A stretch of DNA of 64,000 nt from assembly GCF_001542905.1 (NCBI RefSeq), contig NZ_LOAJ01000001.1:2046001-2110000 (forward strand). The letters run 5' to 3'. Source of the DNA: Halorubrum aethiopicum. Its GTDB lineage: Archaea > Halobacteriota > Halobacteria > Halobacteriales > Haloferacaceae. The notes under the pieces were generated by a model, which saw nothing but the letters and a program-made list of their open reading frames with translations, was not told where the DNA came from and did not search any database. Made by a program: the position numbers and the translations under genes. This document shows, piece after piece, positions 7,705 to 16,376 of the stretch. Each line of letters begins with the position of its first letter. The stretch's first letter is position 1.

Positions 7705-9204
7705 ATGACGACGGGAGCCATCTCCCCGAAGCTGTTCGACCTCGCGTGGCCGCTGGTGCTCGGCAACCTCCTCCAGACGCTGTACAACCTCGCGGACATG
7801 TTCTGGGTGGGGCGCGTGAGCACCGACGCCGTCGCCGCCGTCTCGCTCATGTTCCCCCTGTCGTGGCTGTTCGTCTCCACCGCGATGGGGCTCACCGCCG
7901 CGACGATCGCCCTGGTCTCCCAACACGTCGGCGCGGGCGACGACCGACGCGCGGACGAGATCGTCGGCCAGACCGTGTTGCTCGCGGTCGTCGTCTCCGT
8001 CGTCCTGGCGATCGTCGGCTTCCTCGCGCGCCACCGACTGCTCTACTGGATCGGCGCGCGCGACGCGGTGTTCACGGAGTCGCTCGCGTACATCGAGGTG
8101 ATCTTCCTCACGCTGCCGCTCACGTTCCTCTTCTTCGCGTTCCGCGCGTCGCTCCAGGGCGCGGGCGACACCCGGACCGCGATGTGGCTCGTCGCCATCT
8201 CCGCCGCGCTCAACATCGTCATCGACCCCGTCTTCATCCTCGGGTGGGGACCGGTCCCCGCCATGGGCACCCGCGGGGCCGCGATCGCGACGTTCATCGC
8301 CCGCCTGTTCGCGACCGCGGTCGGGATCTGGATCCTGCTCCGCGGCGACTGGGGCGTGAAGCTGTACGTCCGCGACCTCATCCCGAACCCGGAGATCCTC
8401 CGGAAGCTCATCGACGTGGGGTACCCGGGGACGCTCGACGGCTGGGCCCGGTCCTTCGCGGCCGTCGCGATGGCGGCGCTCGTCGCGCGGTTCGGCCCGG
8501 CCGCCACCGCGGCGTACGGCATCGGCGTCCGGCTGATGTCGATCTCGTGGGGCGTCGCCGGCGCGGTCGGGCAGGCGACCGCGACCGGCGTGGGCCAGAA
8601 CCTCGGCGCGCGGACCCCCGAGCGCGCGGCCGCCGTCACGCGCGCGGCCACCGCGGGCACGATGGGGCTGCTCGCGGTCGCCGGCGGGCTCGTCTGGGTC
8701 TTCCCCGGCGTCGCGATGGGCGTCTTCGTCGACGACCCGGCGACGATCGCGGAGGGGATCGGCTTCCTGCGGATCGTCGCGCTCTCGTGGGCCTTCTTCG
8801 GCGGGCTGATGGTGATCCAGGGCGGGTTCCGCGGCGCGGGTCACACCAAGGCCGCGATGGCGCTGTCGCTGCTCTCGCGGTGGATATTCCGGATCCCCGT
8901 CGCCGCGTTGTTGGCGTTCGGGACCGTGAGCCTCACCCTCGGCGGGTTCGCCGTCGGTCCCCTCGCCGTCCCCGCGGTCGAGGTCGGCTACACGGGGCTC
9001 GGCTGGGGCGTCGAGGGGCTCTGGTGGGCGTACGCGACGGCCGCGGTCGTCTCGTTCGTCCTCGGCGCGGCGTGGTTCCGGCGGGGAACGTGGACGGAGG
9101 GCGTCGTCGACGGGTCCGAGAGGGCGACGGTTCCCCCGGACGCGGACGCCGCCGGAGACGGCGAGGAGGGTCCCGAGACGTCCGCCGAGACGCTCGACGA
9201 TTGA
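7705..9204 (+). CDS. MATE family multidrug/cation efflux transporter
   Basis: This 499-residue membrane protein has about twelve hydrophobic segments and the two-fold MATE architecture. The N-terminal half opens with PLVLGNLLQTLYNLADMFWV, a classic MATE/DinF signature, and the second half has a corresponding GGLMVIQGGFRGAGHTKAAM. It would export drugs or metabolites in exchange for Na+ or H+. The tail of about 50 residues is acidic and disordered. The ATG at 7705 matches family N-termini; an in-frame GTG at 7678 would add nine residues. No regulator is adjacent. Confidence 0.92.
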   Translation: MTTGAISPKLFDLAWPLVLGNLLQTLYNLADMFWVGRVSTDAVAAVSLMFPLSWLFVSTAMGLTAATIALVSQHVGAGDDRRADEIVGQTVLLAVVVSVVLAIVGFLARHRLLYWIGARDAVFTESLAYIEVIFLTLPLTFLFFAFRASLQGAGDTRTAMWLVAISAALNIVIDPVFILGWGPVPAMGTRGAAIATFIARLFATAVGIWILLRGDWGVKLYVRDLIPNPEILRKLIDVGYPGTLDGWARSFAAVAMAALVARFGPAATAAYGIGVRLMSISWGVAGAVGQATATGVGQNLGARTPERAAAVTRAATAGTMGLLAVAGGLVWVFPGVAMGVFVDDPATIAEGIGFLRIVALSWAFFGGLMVIQGGFRGAGHTKAAMALSLLSRWIFRIPVAALLAFGTVSLTLGGFAVGPLAVPAVEVGYTGLGWGVEGLWWAYATAAVVSFVLGAAWFRRGTWTEGVVDGSERATVPPDADAAGDGEEGPETSAETLDD

Positions 9205-9223
9205 CGATCGAAAACTGGACGCG

Positions 9224-9487
9224 CTACCGCTCTCTCGCCGCCTCCAGCGAGATGAAGAAGCCGAAGTACGCCGGAATACCGCCGATCATCGCCAGGTAGA
9301 ACGCCCACTTCGGCGCTCCGACGAAGACGTGATCGAAGAGCAGCGAGACGACCGTCACCCACGCGACCGCGAACACGAGGTCCTGGAACATGCCGGTCCG
9401 GTTCTCGCTGACGTGCGATCTGAGGCGGTCGACGAGGGCGTTCTCCTCCGAGTCATCGATCGGATCGGTCGGGTCGGTCTCGGTCAT
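9224..9487 (-). CDS. Small haloarchaeal membrane protein, function unknown
   Basis: The 87-residue protein has an acidic N-terminus of about 30 residues followed by two hydrophobic helices (roughly 36-53 and 60-80). It carries no recognised motif. The ATG at 9487 is preferred to upstream in-frame codons because the extension is Arg/Pro-rich, antisense-like sequence. It lies downstream of the universal stress gene on the same strand, separated by 97 bases, and could be the last gene of the acetate series or be independent. I do not recognise a named family. Confidence 0.7.
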   Translation of the reverse strand: MTETDPTDPIDDSEENALVDRLRSHVSENRTGMFQDLVFAVAWVTVVSLLFDHVFVGAPKWAFYLAMIGGIPAYFGFFISLEAARER

Positions 9488-9584
9488 GGGTGAGCGTGTC
9501 GGTCGGGATACGTCGGCGTTCCGGAAACGGAGCGGTGCGGGGTCGTGACGACGGCGCGCCGGCCGGTCCGGCGCGGTCGGGGTT

Positions 9585-10046
9585 TCAGTCCTCCTCGAGG
9601 TAGTCGACGACGAGGACGGGGACGTGCGTCGAGCGCAGGGTGCGCTCCGTGACGCTCCCGAGGAGCGCACGCCGTACGCCGGCGCGACCGTGGCTCCCCA
9701 TGACGATGAGGTCCACCCCGTTGTCCTCGGCGTAGCTCGCGATCACCTTGTGCGGGCGGCCGCCGGAGACGTGTTCGACCACGTCGACGTCGCGCTCCGC
9801 GCCGCGGTCGGCGACCACGCCGGTCGCCTCGTCCGCCTGCTCTTTCAGCTCCTCCATCTCGTCGAACCGTCCCTGTTTGAGCCGGTCGACCTGTTCGGTT
9901 CCGAGGCTGAAGTTCACGGAGTCGATGTCGACCACGTACAGCGCGTGGACCTCGGCGTCGTACTTCTCCGCGAGGTCGAGCGCGTGATCGACGGCGGCCT
10001 CCGCGACGTCGCTACCGTCCGTGGGAACGAGAATGCGTTCGTACAT
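9585..10046 (-). CDS. Universal stress protein A (UspA) family, linked to a symporter
   Basis: A 153-residue single UspA domain beginning MYERILVPTDGS and containing the ATP-binding loop GSHGRAGVRRALLGS followed by VT near the C-terminus, so it is predicted to bind ATP. The ATG at 10046 has GGAGG seven bases before it and sits two bases after the symporter stop codon, so it is translationally coupled to it; a GTG at 10052 is possible but weaker. USPs encoded with transporters can act as their regulators, as TeaD does for the Halomonas TeaABC transporter. Here the partner would be the symporter upstream. Confidence 0.93.
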   Translation of the reverse strand: MYERILVPTDGSDVAEAAVDHALDLAEKYDAEVHALYVVDIDSVNFSLGTEQVDRLKQGRFDEMEELKEQADEATGVVADRGAERDVDVVEHVSGGRPHKVIASYAEDNGVDLIVMGSHGRAGVRRALLGSVTERTLRSTHVPVLVVDYLEED

Positions 10047-10048
10047 GA

Positions 10049-11773
10049 TCACTCCTCCGTGGCCGCGTCGTCAACTGTGTGGCCCCCGTCCGTCGCCATC
10101 TCCTCGCCGCCGTCGGCGACGACGTCCTCGGCGGTCTCCTGTTGCCCCATCGGTTCGGGGCTGTGACACTGCCGGACGATCCGCTTCGTCTCCAGCGACG
10201 GCTCGTCGGTCGCCATCGAGACGACGATGGTGACGGCGAACACGACGGGGAGCGTGATCAGCGCCGAGCCGATGGCGGGCATCCACTGGGCCAGCCCCGC
10301 CGACAGCGGCGCGTCGAGCGAGCCGATGTACGTCGGGACGATCTGGTTGATCATCGGGATCGACCAGAGCGTCAGCCCGGTCGTCATGCCCGCGAGCGCG
10401 CCCTGCCGGTTGGCGTTCTCCCACCACATCCCCAGGAAGAACATCGGGAACAGGACGGAGCCGGCGAGCGAGAACGCGTACCCCACGAGCGCGGCGATCG
10501 ACGACGCGGGGTTGAGCGCGGCCAGCGTGGTCAACGCGCCCAGCGCGACGATCGACAGGCGGCCGACGAGGATCTGCTGGCGCTGCGTCGCGTCCTCATT
10601 GATGATGTTGGTGTAGATGTCGTGGCTGATGGCCGACGAGCCGGCGATGAACAGCCCGGCGACCGTCGCGATGGCCGCCGCGATGCCGCCCGCCGCGACG
10701 ATGCCGACGAACCAGTCCGGGAGCCCCGACAGCTGCGCCGCCAGCACGACGATGACCTCGCTGGCCGCGCTCGACATTCCGGGGTCGCCGTACGTCGCGC
10801 CGACGTTCTGGCTGTACAGGTCCGTCCCGAACGCCGCGAACGCCGGGGCGCTCCAGTAGAGGATACAGATGAAGAAGAGGCCCCACACGGTCGACCAGCG
10901 GGCCGTCCGCTCGCTCTCGACCGTGTAGAACCGGACGAGCACGTGCGGCAGCCCGCAGGTGCCGACGATCAGCGAGAACGTCGTGGCGACCCAGAGGTAG
11001 TAGCTCGAGGAGGCGAACGGCTCGGAGAACTCGCTGCCGAGCTCGCTTATCAACATCCCGTACTCGAGCTGGGGCAGCACCGTCGAGTAGCCGTTCGTCC
11101 AGCCGACGACGAACAGTCCGACGACGAACGCGAGGATGAGGATGACGTACTGGACCGCCTGGTTCTTCGTCGCGCCGAGCATGCCGGACAGCGTCAGGTA
11201 GCCGACGGTGACGACCATCATGGCGACCACCATCACCTGGTACCCGTCCAGGCCGGGGATGAGCCCGCCGTAGTCGCCGAAGATGTACAGCCCGACGAGC
11301 GCCATCCCCTTCGCCTGCCCGATGGCGTAGACGAAGCCGATGAGGAACGTCGTCACCGCCGCGATGGCGCGCGCGGTGTCGGAGTTGAACCGGTCGCCGA
11401 CGAAGTCCGGAGCCGTGTACTTCCCGAACCGGCGCAGCTGCGCGGCGAGGAAGATGAGCAGGATGAAGTACCCCGTCGTCCAGCCGACGACGAACACGAG
11501 CCCGTAGAACCCCGCGAGCGCGATGGACGCCGCCATCCCGAGGTACGAGGCGGCGGACATCCAGTTCGCGCCGATCGCCATCCCGTTCTCGACGTTCCCG
11601 ATGGACCGGCCGGCGACCCACATGTCGTCGGTGTCGGCGACGCGGAAGATGAAGCCGATCGTGAGGAACAGTCCCAACATCCCGATCACGAGGATCGCCG
11701 GGCCGATCTTGAACGAGATGTCGAGCGCCTCCGGAAGGAGGTCGCTCTGGAGGAGGAGGGAGCTCCCCGTCAT
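10049..11773 (-). CDS. Sodium:solute symporter, probable acetate/monocarboxylate permease large subunit
   Basis: The 574-residue protein has about thirteen transmembrane segments and the SSSF signature, including GRSIGNVENGMAIGANWMSA and a conserved GTCGLPHVLVRFYTV. That last pattern is typical of the ActP-like branch paired with a DUF4212 small subunit. The small-subunit gene overlaps its start by four bases, and acs1 lies just upstream on the same strand, so import of acetate or a related short acid followed by activation to acetyl-CoA is the likely job. The C-terminal 60 residues are acidic and cytoplasmic. Substrate identity is inferred from the neighbours. Confidence 0.9.
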   Translation of the reverse strand: MTGSSLLLQSDLLPEALDISFKIGPAILVIGMLGLFLTIGFIFRVADTDDMWVAGRSIGNVENGMAIGANWMSAASYLGMAASIALAGFYGLVFVVGWTTGYFILLIFLAAQLRRFGKYTAPDFVGDRFNSDTARAIAAVTTFLIGFVYAIGQAKGMALVGLYIFGDYGGLIPGLDGYQVMVVAMMVVTVGYLTLSGMLGATKNQAVQYVILILAFVVGLFVVGWTNGYSTVLPQLEYGMLISELGSEFSEPFASSSYYLWVATTFSLIVGTCGLPHVLVRFYTVESERTARWSTVWGLFFICILYWSAPAFAAFGTDLYSQNVGATYGDPGMSSAASEVIVVLAAQLSGLPDWFVGIVAAGGIAAAIATVAGLFIAGSSAISHDIYTNIINEDATQRQQILVGRLSIVALGALTTLAALNPASSIAALVGYAFSLAGSVLFPMFFLGMWWENANRQGALAGMTTGLTLWSIPMINQIVPTYIGSLDAPLSAGLAQWMPAIGSALITLPVVFAVTIVVSMATDEPSLETKRIVRQCHSPEPMGQQETAEDVVADGGEEMATDGGHTVDDAATEE

Positions 11774-12210
11774 TCGTCGGATCCCCCGTCGGTCGCCGCG
11801 ACGTCAGCCCCGCTCGGGGCGTCCGCTTCGGTGCCGTGGTCGATCCCGTACTTCTCGTCGAGCGCGTCCCGCTTGCGCGAGTACCAGAACGCCAAGATCA
11901 GCGCGCTGGTCGGCGCGCCGAACGCGACGAGGAAGTAGTGGAGCGGGAAGCCTAAGATCGGCATCTGGCTCGTCATCGGGCCGGGCGCGATCCGCGTCAG
12001 CGTCACGGGCCCCCAGATCGCGAGGACCCACACGGCGAACCCCGTCCAGACGATACGGAGGTGATCGCGCATGTACGGCGTGCTCGGGTTGAGGATGTTC
12101 ACCTCCGAGCCGAGGTAGTCGGTCTCCTTGTGTGCCTGTGCGGCTCCGGTCGCGACGCCGCCGTCCGTCTCGGGGGCGTTCGCTCGGTCGTGGGTGTCGT
12201 TATCTGTCAT
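11770..12210 (-). CDS. DUF4212 symporter small subunit
   Basis: The 146-residue protein has two transmembrane helices (about 52-72 and 88-110). Its layout, a membrane-proximal YMRDHLRIVW, PLHYFLVAFGAP between the helices and a C-terminal RDALDEKYGID, matches DUF4212, the small subunit found with SSSF permeases of the acetate/solute class. Its final codons overlap the start of the large subunit, which supports a two-subunit transporter. The first 45 residues are hydrophilic and variable. Confidence 0.9.
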   Translation of the reverse strand: MTDNDTHDRANAPETDGGVATGAAQAHKETDYLGSEVNILNPSTPYMRDHLRIVWTGFAVWVLAIWGPVTLTRIAPGPMTSQMPILGFPLHYFLVAFGAPTSALILAFWYSRKRDALDEKYGIDHGTEADAPSGADVAATDGGSDE

Positions 12211-12250
12211 GACGTGGTCCGTTCGGTCTCCGCGGATGGTCGTCGTGAAT

Positions 12251-12292
12251 CGGTGATCGGTCGTCCGTAGTCGGTAATCGGTAGTCGGTGAT
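12251..12292. repeat. Imperfect GATC-ACCGA/TACCGA repeats before the symporter operon
   Basis: Read on the minus strand the stretch contains GATCACCGA twice and several TACCGA/GACTAC variants in about 40 bases, starting 40 bases upstream of the DUF4212 start codon. The arrangement resembles multiple binding sites for one regulator. It may alternatively be slippage-derived sequence in the acs1-DUF4212 spacer (12211-12341). Confidence 0.35.
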
Positions 12293-12341
12293 CCTCGATC
12301 GCGAACCGGTCCGGAAGGTCCGGCCGGAGCGGGGAGGGCGC

Positions 12342-14336
12342 TCAGTCGTCGGCCGCCTTGGCTTGGATCTCCTCGACGATCTCGGGGTTACGAAGCGTGC
12401 TGGTGTTGCCGATCTCCTCGCCGTCGGCGATGTTCTCGAGCAGGCGTCGCATGATCTTCCCGGAGCGGGTCTTCGGGAGGTCGGGGCTGAACACGATCCG
12501 CTCGGGGCGGGCGATCGGGCCGATAGCGTCCTCGACGCCCGCGACGATCCGCTCGCGGAGGTCGTCGTCCCCCTCGTAGCCGTCCTCCGTGATCACGTAC
12601 GCGTAGACGGCCTCGCCCTTGATGTCGTGGTTGCCGCCGACGACGGCGGCCTCGGCGACCCCCTCGACGCCGACGATCGCCGACTCGATCTCCATCGTCC
12701 CGAGCCGGTGGCCGGAGACGTTGATCACGTCGTCGACGCGGCCGAGCACGGTGATGTAGCCGTCCTCGTCGATCTTCGCGCCGTCCTCGGGGAAGTACAC
12801 CCAGTCGTCGGGGTCGTCGCTGTCGGTGTCGGAGTACTCCGCCCAGTACTCCTCGATGAACCGCTCGTCGTTCTTATAGAGGGTCCGCAACATCCCCGGC
12901 CACGGCTTCTGGACCGTGAGGTAGCCGGCCTGTCCCGGCTCGATCTCCTCGCCCGCCGTGTCGAGGATCTGTACGTCGAGTCCGGGGAGCGGCGGCCCGG
13001 CGGAGCCGGGTTTCATGTCCTTGACGCCCGGCAGCGTCGTGATCATCATCCCGCCGGTCTCCGTCTGCCACCAGGTGTCGACGACCGGACACTCCTCGTC
13101 GCCGATGTGCTTGTAGTACCACTTCCAGGCGCGCGGGTTGATCGGCTCGCCGACGGTTCCGAGCAGCCGGAGGCTGGAGAGGTCGTGGGCGGCGGGGTAC
13201 TCCGAGCCCCACTTCATGAACGCGCGGATCGCGGTCGGCGCGGTGTACAGCTGGGTCGCCTCGTACTCCTCGATGATCTCCCAGAGGCGGTCGCGGTCGG
13301 GGTGATCCGGCGTCCCCTCGTACATCATCGTCGTCGTGCCGAGCGCGAGCGGCCCGTACACGATGTAGGAGTGTCCCGTGATCCAGCCGATGTCGGCCGA
13401 ACAGAAGTAGGTGTCCTCGGGCTTGATGTCGAGCACCGCCTGCGAGGTCCACGAGACCCACGAGAGGTAGCCGCCCGTCGTGTGTTTCACGCCCTTGGGT
13501 TTCCCGGTCGTCCCCGAGGTGTACATCAGGAAGAGCATGTCCTCGGCGTCCCGCGTCACGGGCTCGACCTCCGCGCCGGCGTGCGCCTCGACGAGCGCGT
13601 CGTAGTCGTGCTGGTCGTCGCCTAGGTCGTGGCCGAAGTCGTCGTCGTTGGGACCGAGCCGGTCGACGACGATCGTCTCGGTGCCGTGCTCGACGTCCTC
13701 GAGGCCCTCGTTGGCCTTCGAGAGGTGATCGAGCGGGTCGCCGCGGCGGTAGTAGCCGTCACACGTGACGAGGTACTCGGAGTCCGCCGAGTTCATCCGG
13801 GTCGCGAGCGCCTCCGCGGAGAACCCCGCGAAGACGACGCTGTGTGGCGCGCCGATGCGAGCGCACGCCAGCATCGCGACCGGCAGCTCCGGGATCATCG
13901 GCATGTACATCGTGACGACGTCGTCCTCCTCGACGCCCATCTCCCGGAGCGCGGCCGCGAACTCGTTGACCTCGCGGTGGAGCTCCTCGTAGGTGTACGT
14001 CCGGTCCTCCTCGTCGACCGGCTCGCCGACCCACTCGATGGCGGCCTCGTCGCCGCGCTCGTCGAGGTGTCGGTCGAGGCAGTTCGCGGAGGCGTTCAGC
14101 TCGCCGCCCGTGAACCACTCGTAGAACGGCGGGTCGTCGTCGTCGAGCACGCGGTCGTACTCCGTCTCCCAGTCGAGGAGATCGGCCGCCCCCTCCCAGC
14201 ACTCCGGCCAGTTCTCCTCGAACTCCTCGTAGATCCCGGGATCGCTCACGTTCGCCCCCGATACGAAGGAGTCGGACGGCTCGAACACCTCCTGTTCCTG
14301 TAGCCGTGCTTCCAGTTGTCCGTCGTCCTCGGTCAT
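12342..14336 (-). CDS. acs: Acetyl-CoA synthetase (AMP-forming), first copy
   Basis: A 664-residue adenylate-forming enzyme that makes acetyl-CoA from acetate, ATP and CoA through acetyl-AMP. Visible motifs are the P-loop-like YTSGTTGKPKG, the adenine-binding TWWQTETGG, VSGHRLGT at the hinge, and the terminal KTRSGKIMRR whose Lys is the catalytic, acetylation-regulated residue of Acs. The full family length is present. It is the first gene of a minus-strand series acs-DUF4212-symporter-usp, so it probably handles imported acetate. The ATG at 14336 was chosen; an upstream in-frame ATG at 14354 would overlap the promoter. Confidence 0.95.
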   Translation of the reverse strand: MTEDDGQLEARLQEQEVFEPSDSFVSGANVSDPGIYEEFEENWPECWEGAADLLDWETEYDRVLDDDDPPFYEWFTGGELNASANCLDRHLDERGDEAAIEWVGEPVDEEDRTYTYEELHREVNEFAAALREMGVEEDDVVTMYMPMIPELPVAMLACARIGAPHSVVFAGFSAEALATRMNSADSEYLVTCDGYYRRGDPLDHLSKANEGLEDVEHGTETIVVDRLGPNDDDFGHDLGDDQHDYDALVEAHAGAEVEPVTRDAEDMLFLMYTSGTTGKPKGVKHTTGGYLSWVSWTSQAVLDIKPEDTYFCSADIGWITGHSYIVYGPLALGTTTMMYEGTPDHPDRDRLWEIIEEYEATQLYTAPTAIRAFMKWGSEYPAAHDLSSLRLLGTVGEPINPRAWKWYYKHIGDEECPVVDTWWQTETGGMMITTLPGVKDMKPGSAGPPLPGLDVQILDTAGEEIEPGQAGYLTVQKPWPGMLRTLYKNDERFIEEYWAEYSDTDSDDPDDWVYFPEDGAKIDEDGYITVLGRVDDVINVSGHRLGTMEIESAIVGVEGVAEAAVVGGNHDIKGEAVYAYVITEDGYEGDDDLRERIVAGVEDAIGPIARPERIVFSPDLPKTRSGKIMRRLLENIADGEEIGNTSTLRNPEIVEEIQAKAADD

Positions 14337-14363
14337 GGGTACGATCGTATACACCGAACACCC

Positions 14364-14389
14364 CTACATAAACAACCACCCTAAATAGG
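14364..14389 (-). promoter_or_regulatory. Promoter region of acs1 with a CCTA-TAGG palindrome
   Basis: On the minus strand GTTTATGTAG (14364-14373) is a TATA-like element about 32 bases before the acs1 ATG. Immediately upstream, at 14380-14389, is the palindrome CCTA-AA-TAGG, in the position of the BRE or an activator site. The Bat-type regulator gene lies directly upstream and is an obvious candidate to act here. Confidence 0.45.
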
Positions 14390-14437
14390 AAAAATCGTGA
14401 AGGATACGGTCGAGATCCGAGTCGGTATCGCGGGAGT

Positions 14438-16195
14438 TCACGGGCGATCCCGCGCGTCGCGCTCCTCGAAGAGGGTCTCGAGGAGCGCCCGCTCCGCCTT
14501 CCGGAGGTGGTTGTGGAAGGTGGGCGAGGAGACGTCCATCGCGTCCGCGACCTCCTCGGCCGTGCTGCCGCGCGGCCAGTCGAAGTAGCCGCTGTGGTAC
14601 GCCGCGGACAGCGTCGCCCACTGGCGGTCGGTGAGCCGGTCGATCACCCCCTCGCGCAACGCCGACTCGGTCCGCGGCGATCGCGCGATCGACTCCTTGC
14701 TCACGAGCCGGGCGTCGGAAAAGGCCTCCCGGAGGTCGTCGGCGATCGGTCGCACGTCGGTCCCGTCCGGCAGGTCGGCGACGACCCGGACCCGGCCCTC
14801 CTCGGCCACCGCCTCCCGGACCGCCGCGCCGTGGCCCGTCAGCGCGCGGACGATCGACCCGCCGGTCGCTCGGGCCGACACCGCACAGCCGTCCTCGCGC
14901 GTCTCGATCACGCGCAGTTCGGCGACGCCCTCTGCGTCGTCGACCGCGTCCGCGACCGCCTGCGGGCCCGTCCCCATCACGGAGAGGTACCACCGCGAGG
15001 CCGATCCCGACACGGCGACCGTGGACTCGAGTTCGATCCGACAGTCGAGCGCGGCGCTCGTCGACGCGAGGAACGCGTCCGCCGCCGCGGTGTGGAACTC
15101 GACCTCGGTGACCGCGTCGGAGTGGAGCAGGTCCCGCCAGCGCCCCGCCGTGACCGCCCAGCCGAGACACCGACCGAGCGCCTCGGCCTCCCGACGCTCC
15201 GCGGGGCGCGCCGGCGCGCCGTCCGGGAGGAGCCGGAGCGTCCCGTAGGTCGTCTCCCGGTGACCGATCGGGACGGAGAGCCAGCGGTCGTCCTCGAGGA
15301 CCGACTCCGATCGCTCGTCGGTCGGCCCCGTCTCTTCCGTCGACGGTCCGCGACGGACTTGAGCCTCCCGCCACCGGTCCGTCTCGGACACCCGATCGAC
15401 GACGGTCTCGAACAGGGCCTCCCGGTCCGGAACCCGGGCCACCGCCTCGAACGCGCCTACGAGCGTGAGCGTCGGATCCTCGCGAGTTCCGCGGTCGGTG
15501 GGACCCTCGCGGTCCTCGGTCGGGTCACCGGAACCGACGCGGTCGCCGTCGTCGTCGCGGTCACCGTCGTCGTCCTTGCCGCCGTCGTCGCCGGACCCGC
15601 CCGCGACGGCCGCGGCGATGGCCTCCCCGTCGAGCGGGTCGAGGTGAGCGTCCAGCGCGTCCAGCGTCTCCCAGCCGCCGGCCTCGCGGACGACGTGCGG
15701 GTCGACGCCGCGGTCGACGAGGAGGCGTCGGGCGAAGGTCCGCCGGAGCGTTCGCGGCGTGACCGACGACAGCGCCGGGTCGTCGCGGCGCTCCCGCGCC
15801 CGCTCCGCGGTCTCGCGCACCAGCATCTGGACGCGGCGCGGGGAGACGCCGACGAGAGGGTCGCCTGCGGCGAGTCCCTCGCTCTCCGCGTATCGTCGGA
15901 GGTCGGCCGCGAGCGACGCCGGAACGACCGTCTCGCGGTCGATCGGGACGGCGTCGTCCGCCGCGTCGACGTCCGTCTCCGCGCGTTCCGGTTCCGCGGA
16001 CCCCTCCGCCGGTACCGCGAGGAGGAACGTCCCCTCGGCCGCCGGCGACTCTCCGAGGTCGCACGGGCGGACGCGGGTGATCTCGGCGGTCCGCAGGCCG
16101 GCCTCTCCCGCCAGTCGGACGACGACCGCGGCGCGGTACGTCCCCGCCGCCGTCACGAGCGCGTCGTACGAGTCGGCGGGGAGCGCCTCGCTCAT
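14438..16195 (-). CDS. Bat-type HTH_10 regulator with an N-terminal tyrosine-recombinase-like domain
   Basis: The 585-residue protein has four parts. Residues 5-190 resemble the catalytic domain of tyrosine recombinases: box I AGLRTAEI with Arg35, box II TPRTLRRTF with Arg151, and GGWE with Trp175. The usual box II His is Arg148, and the residue nine after Trp175, where the nucleophilic Tyr belongs, is His184, so it should not cut DNA. An Asp/Gly linker (200-240) follows, then a GAF-like domain (about 245-350), a bacterio-opsin-activator middle domain (about 355-500) and an HTH_10 domain (about 515-570, with YFDWPRGSTAEEVA). It is likely a transcription factor. It lies 101 bases upstream of acs1, on the same strand, suggesting control of acetate genes. 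Confidence 0.88.
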   Translation of the reverse strand: MSEALPADSYDALVTAAGTYRAAVVVRLAGEAGLRTAEITRVRPCDLGESPAAEGTFLLAVPAEGSAEPERAETDVDAADDAVPIDRETVVPASLAADLRRYAESEGLAAGDPLVGVSPRRVQMLVRETAERARERRDDPALSSVTPRTLRRTFARRLLVDRGVDPHVVREAGGWETLDALDAHLDPLDGEAIAAAVAGGSGDDGGKDDDGDRDDDGDRVGSGDPTEDREGPTDRGTREDPTLTLVGAFEAVARVPDREALFETVVDRVSETDRWREAQVRRGPSTEETGPTDERSESVLEDDRWLSVPIGHRETTYGTLRLLPDGAPARPAERREAEALGRCLGWAVTAGRWRDLLHSDAVTEVEFHTAAADAFLASTSAALDCRIELESTVAVSGSASRWYLSVMGTGPQAVADAVDDAEGVAELRVIETREDGCAVSARATGGSIVRALTGHGAAVREAVAEEGRVRVVADLPDGTDVRPIADDLREAFSDARLVSKESIARSPRTESALREGVIDRLTDRQWATLSAAYHSGYFDWPRGSTAEEVADAMDVSSPTFHNHLRKAERALLETLFEERDARDRP

Positions 16196-16224
16196 AGTTT
16201 CGTATTCGTTCGAAAACGCGAAAG

Positions 16225-16260
16225 GTAATTCTTGTGGTGGGGGTTGAAACGGCGAGTTTC
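16225..16260 (-). promoter_or_regulatory. Promoter and GAAAC/GTTTC palindrome of the Bat-type regulator
   Basis: On the minus strand AAGAATTACC (16225-16234) is a TATA-like element about 33 bases before the start codon at 16195. Just upstream is an inverted repeat GAAAC (16246-16250) / GTTTC (16256-16260) with a five-base centre. This is the position in which haloarchaeal activators such as Bat bind. Further CGAAAC/GTTTCG half-sites are scattered up to 16376. Confidence 0.45.
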
Positions 16261-16353
16261 GCGCCAGTACGGAGACGTCTCGACGACCCTGTTTCGGTCT
16301 TTCTCGACGTACTCGTTCGATCTCGAGTTCTGTTTCGGATATTTTCGTGAAAG

Positions 16354-16376
16354 CGAAACGCTATCGATACGTTTCG
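16354..16376. repeat. CGAAACG/CGTTTCG inverted repeat at the vapC stop codon
   Basis: CGAAACG (16354-16360) and CGTTTCG (16370-16376) are perfect complements around a nine-base centre that contains the vapC stop codon. It could fold at the 3' end of the vapBC mRNA, or serve as another GTTTCG-type site for the regulator gene downstream. No T-run follows. Confidence 0.5.

Noticed and set aside
10079-11938. Long plus-strand open frame opposite the symporter
   Set aside because: Arg/Asp/His-rich composition without hydrophobic core; the minus strand is the intact symporter.
14438-15000. An active integrase or transposase from the recombinase-like domain
   Set aside because: The nucleophilic Tyr is His184 and the box II His is Arg148, and the protein continues into GAF and HTH_10 domains, so it is better read as a regulator.
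16354-16376. Inverted repeat as a factor-independent terminator of vapBC
   Set aside because: It has no T-run and it overlaps the stop codon; it remains only a possible hairpin or binding site.
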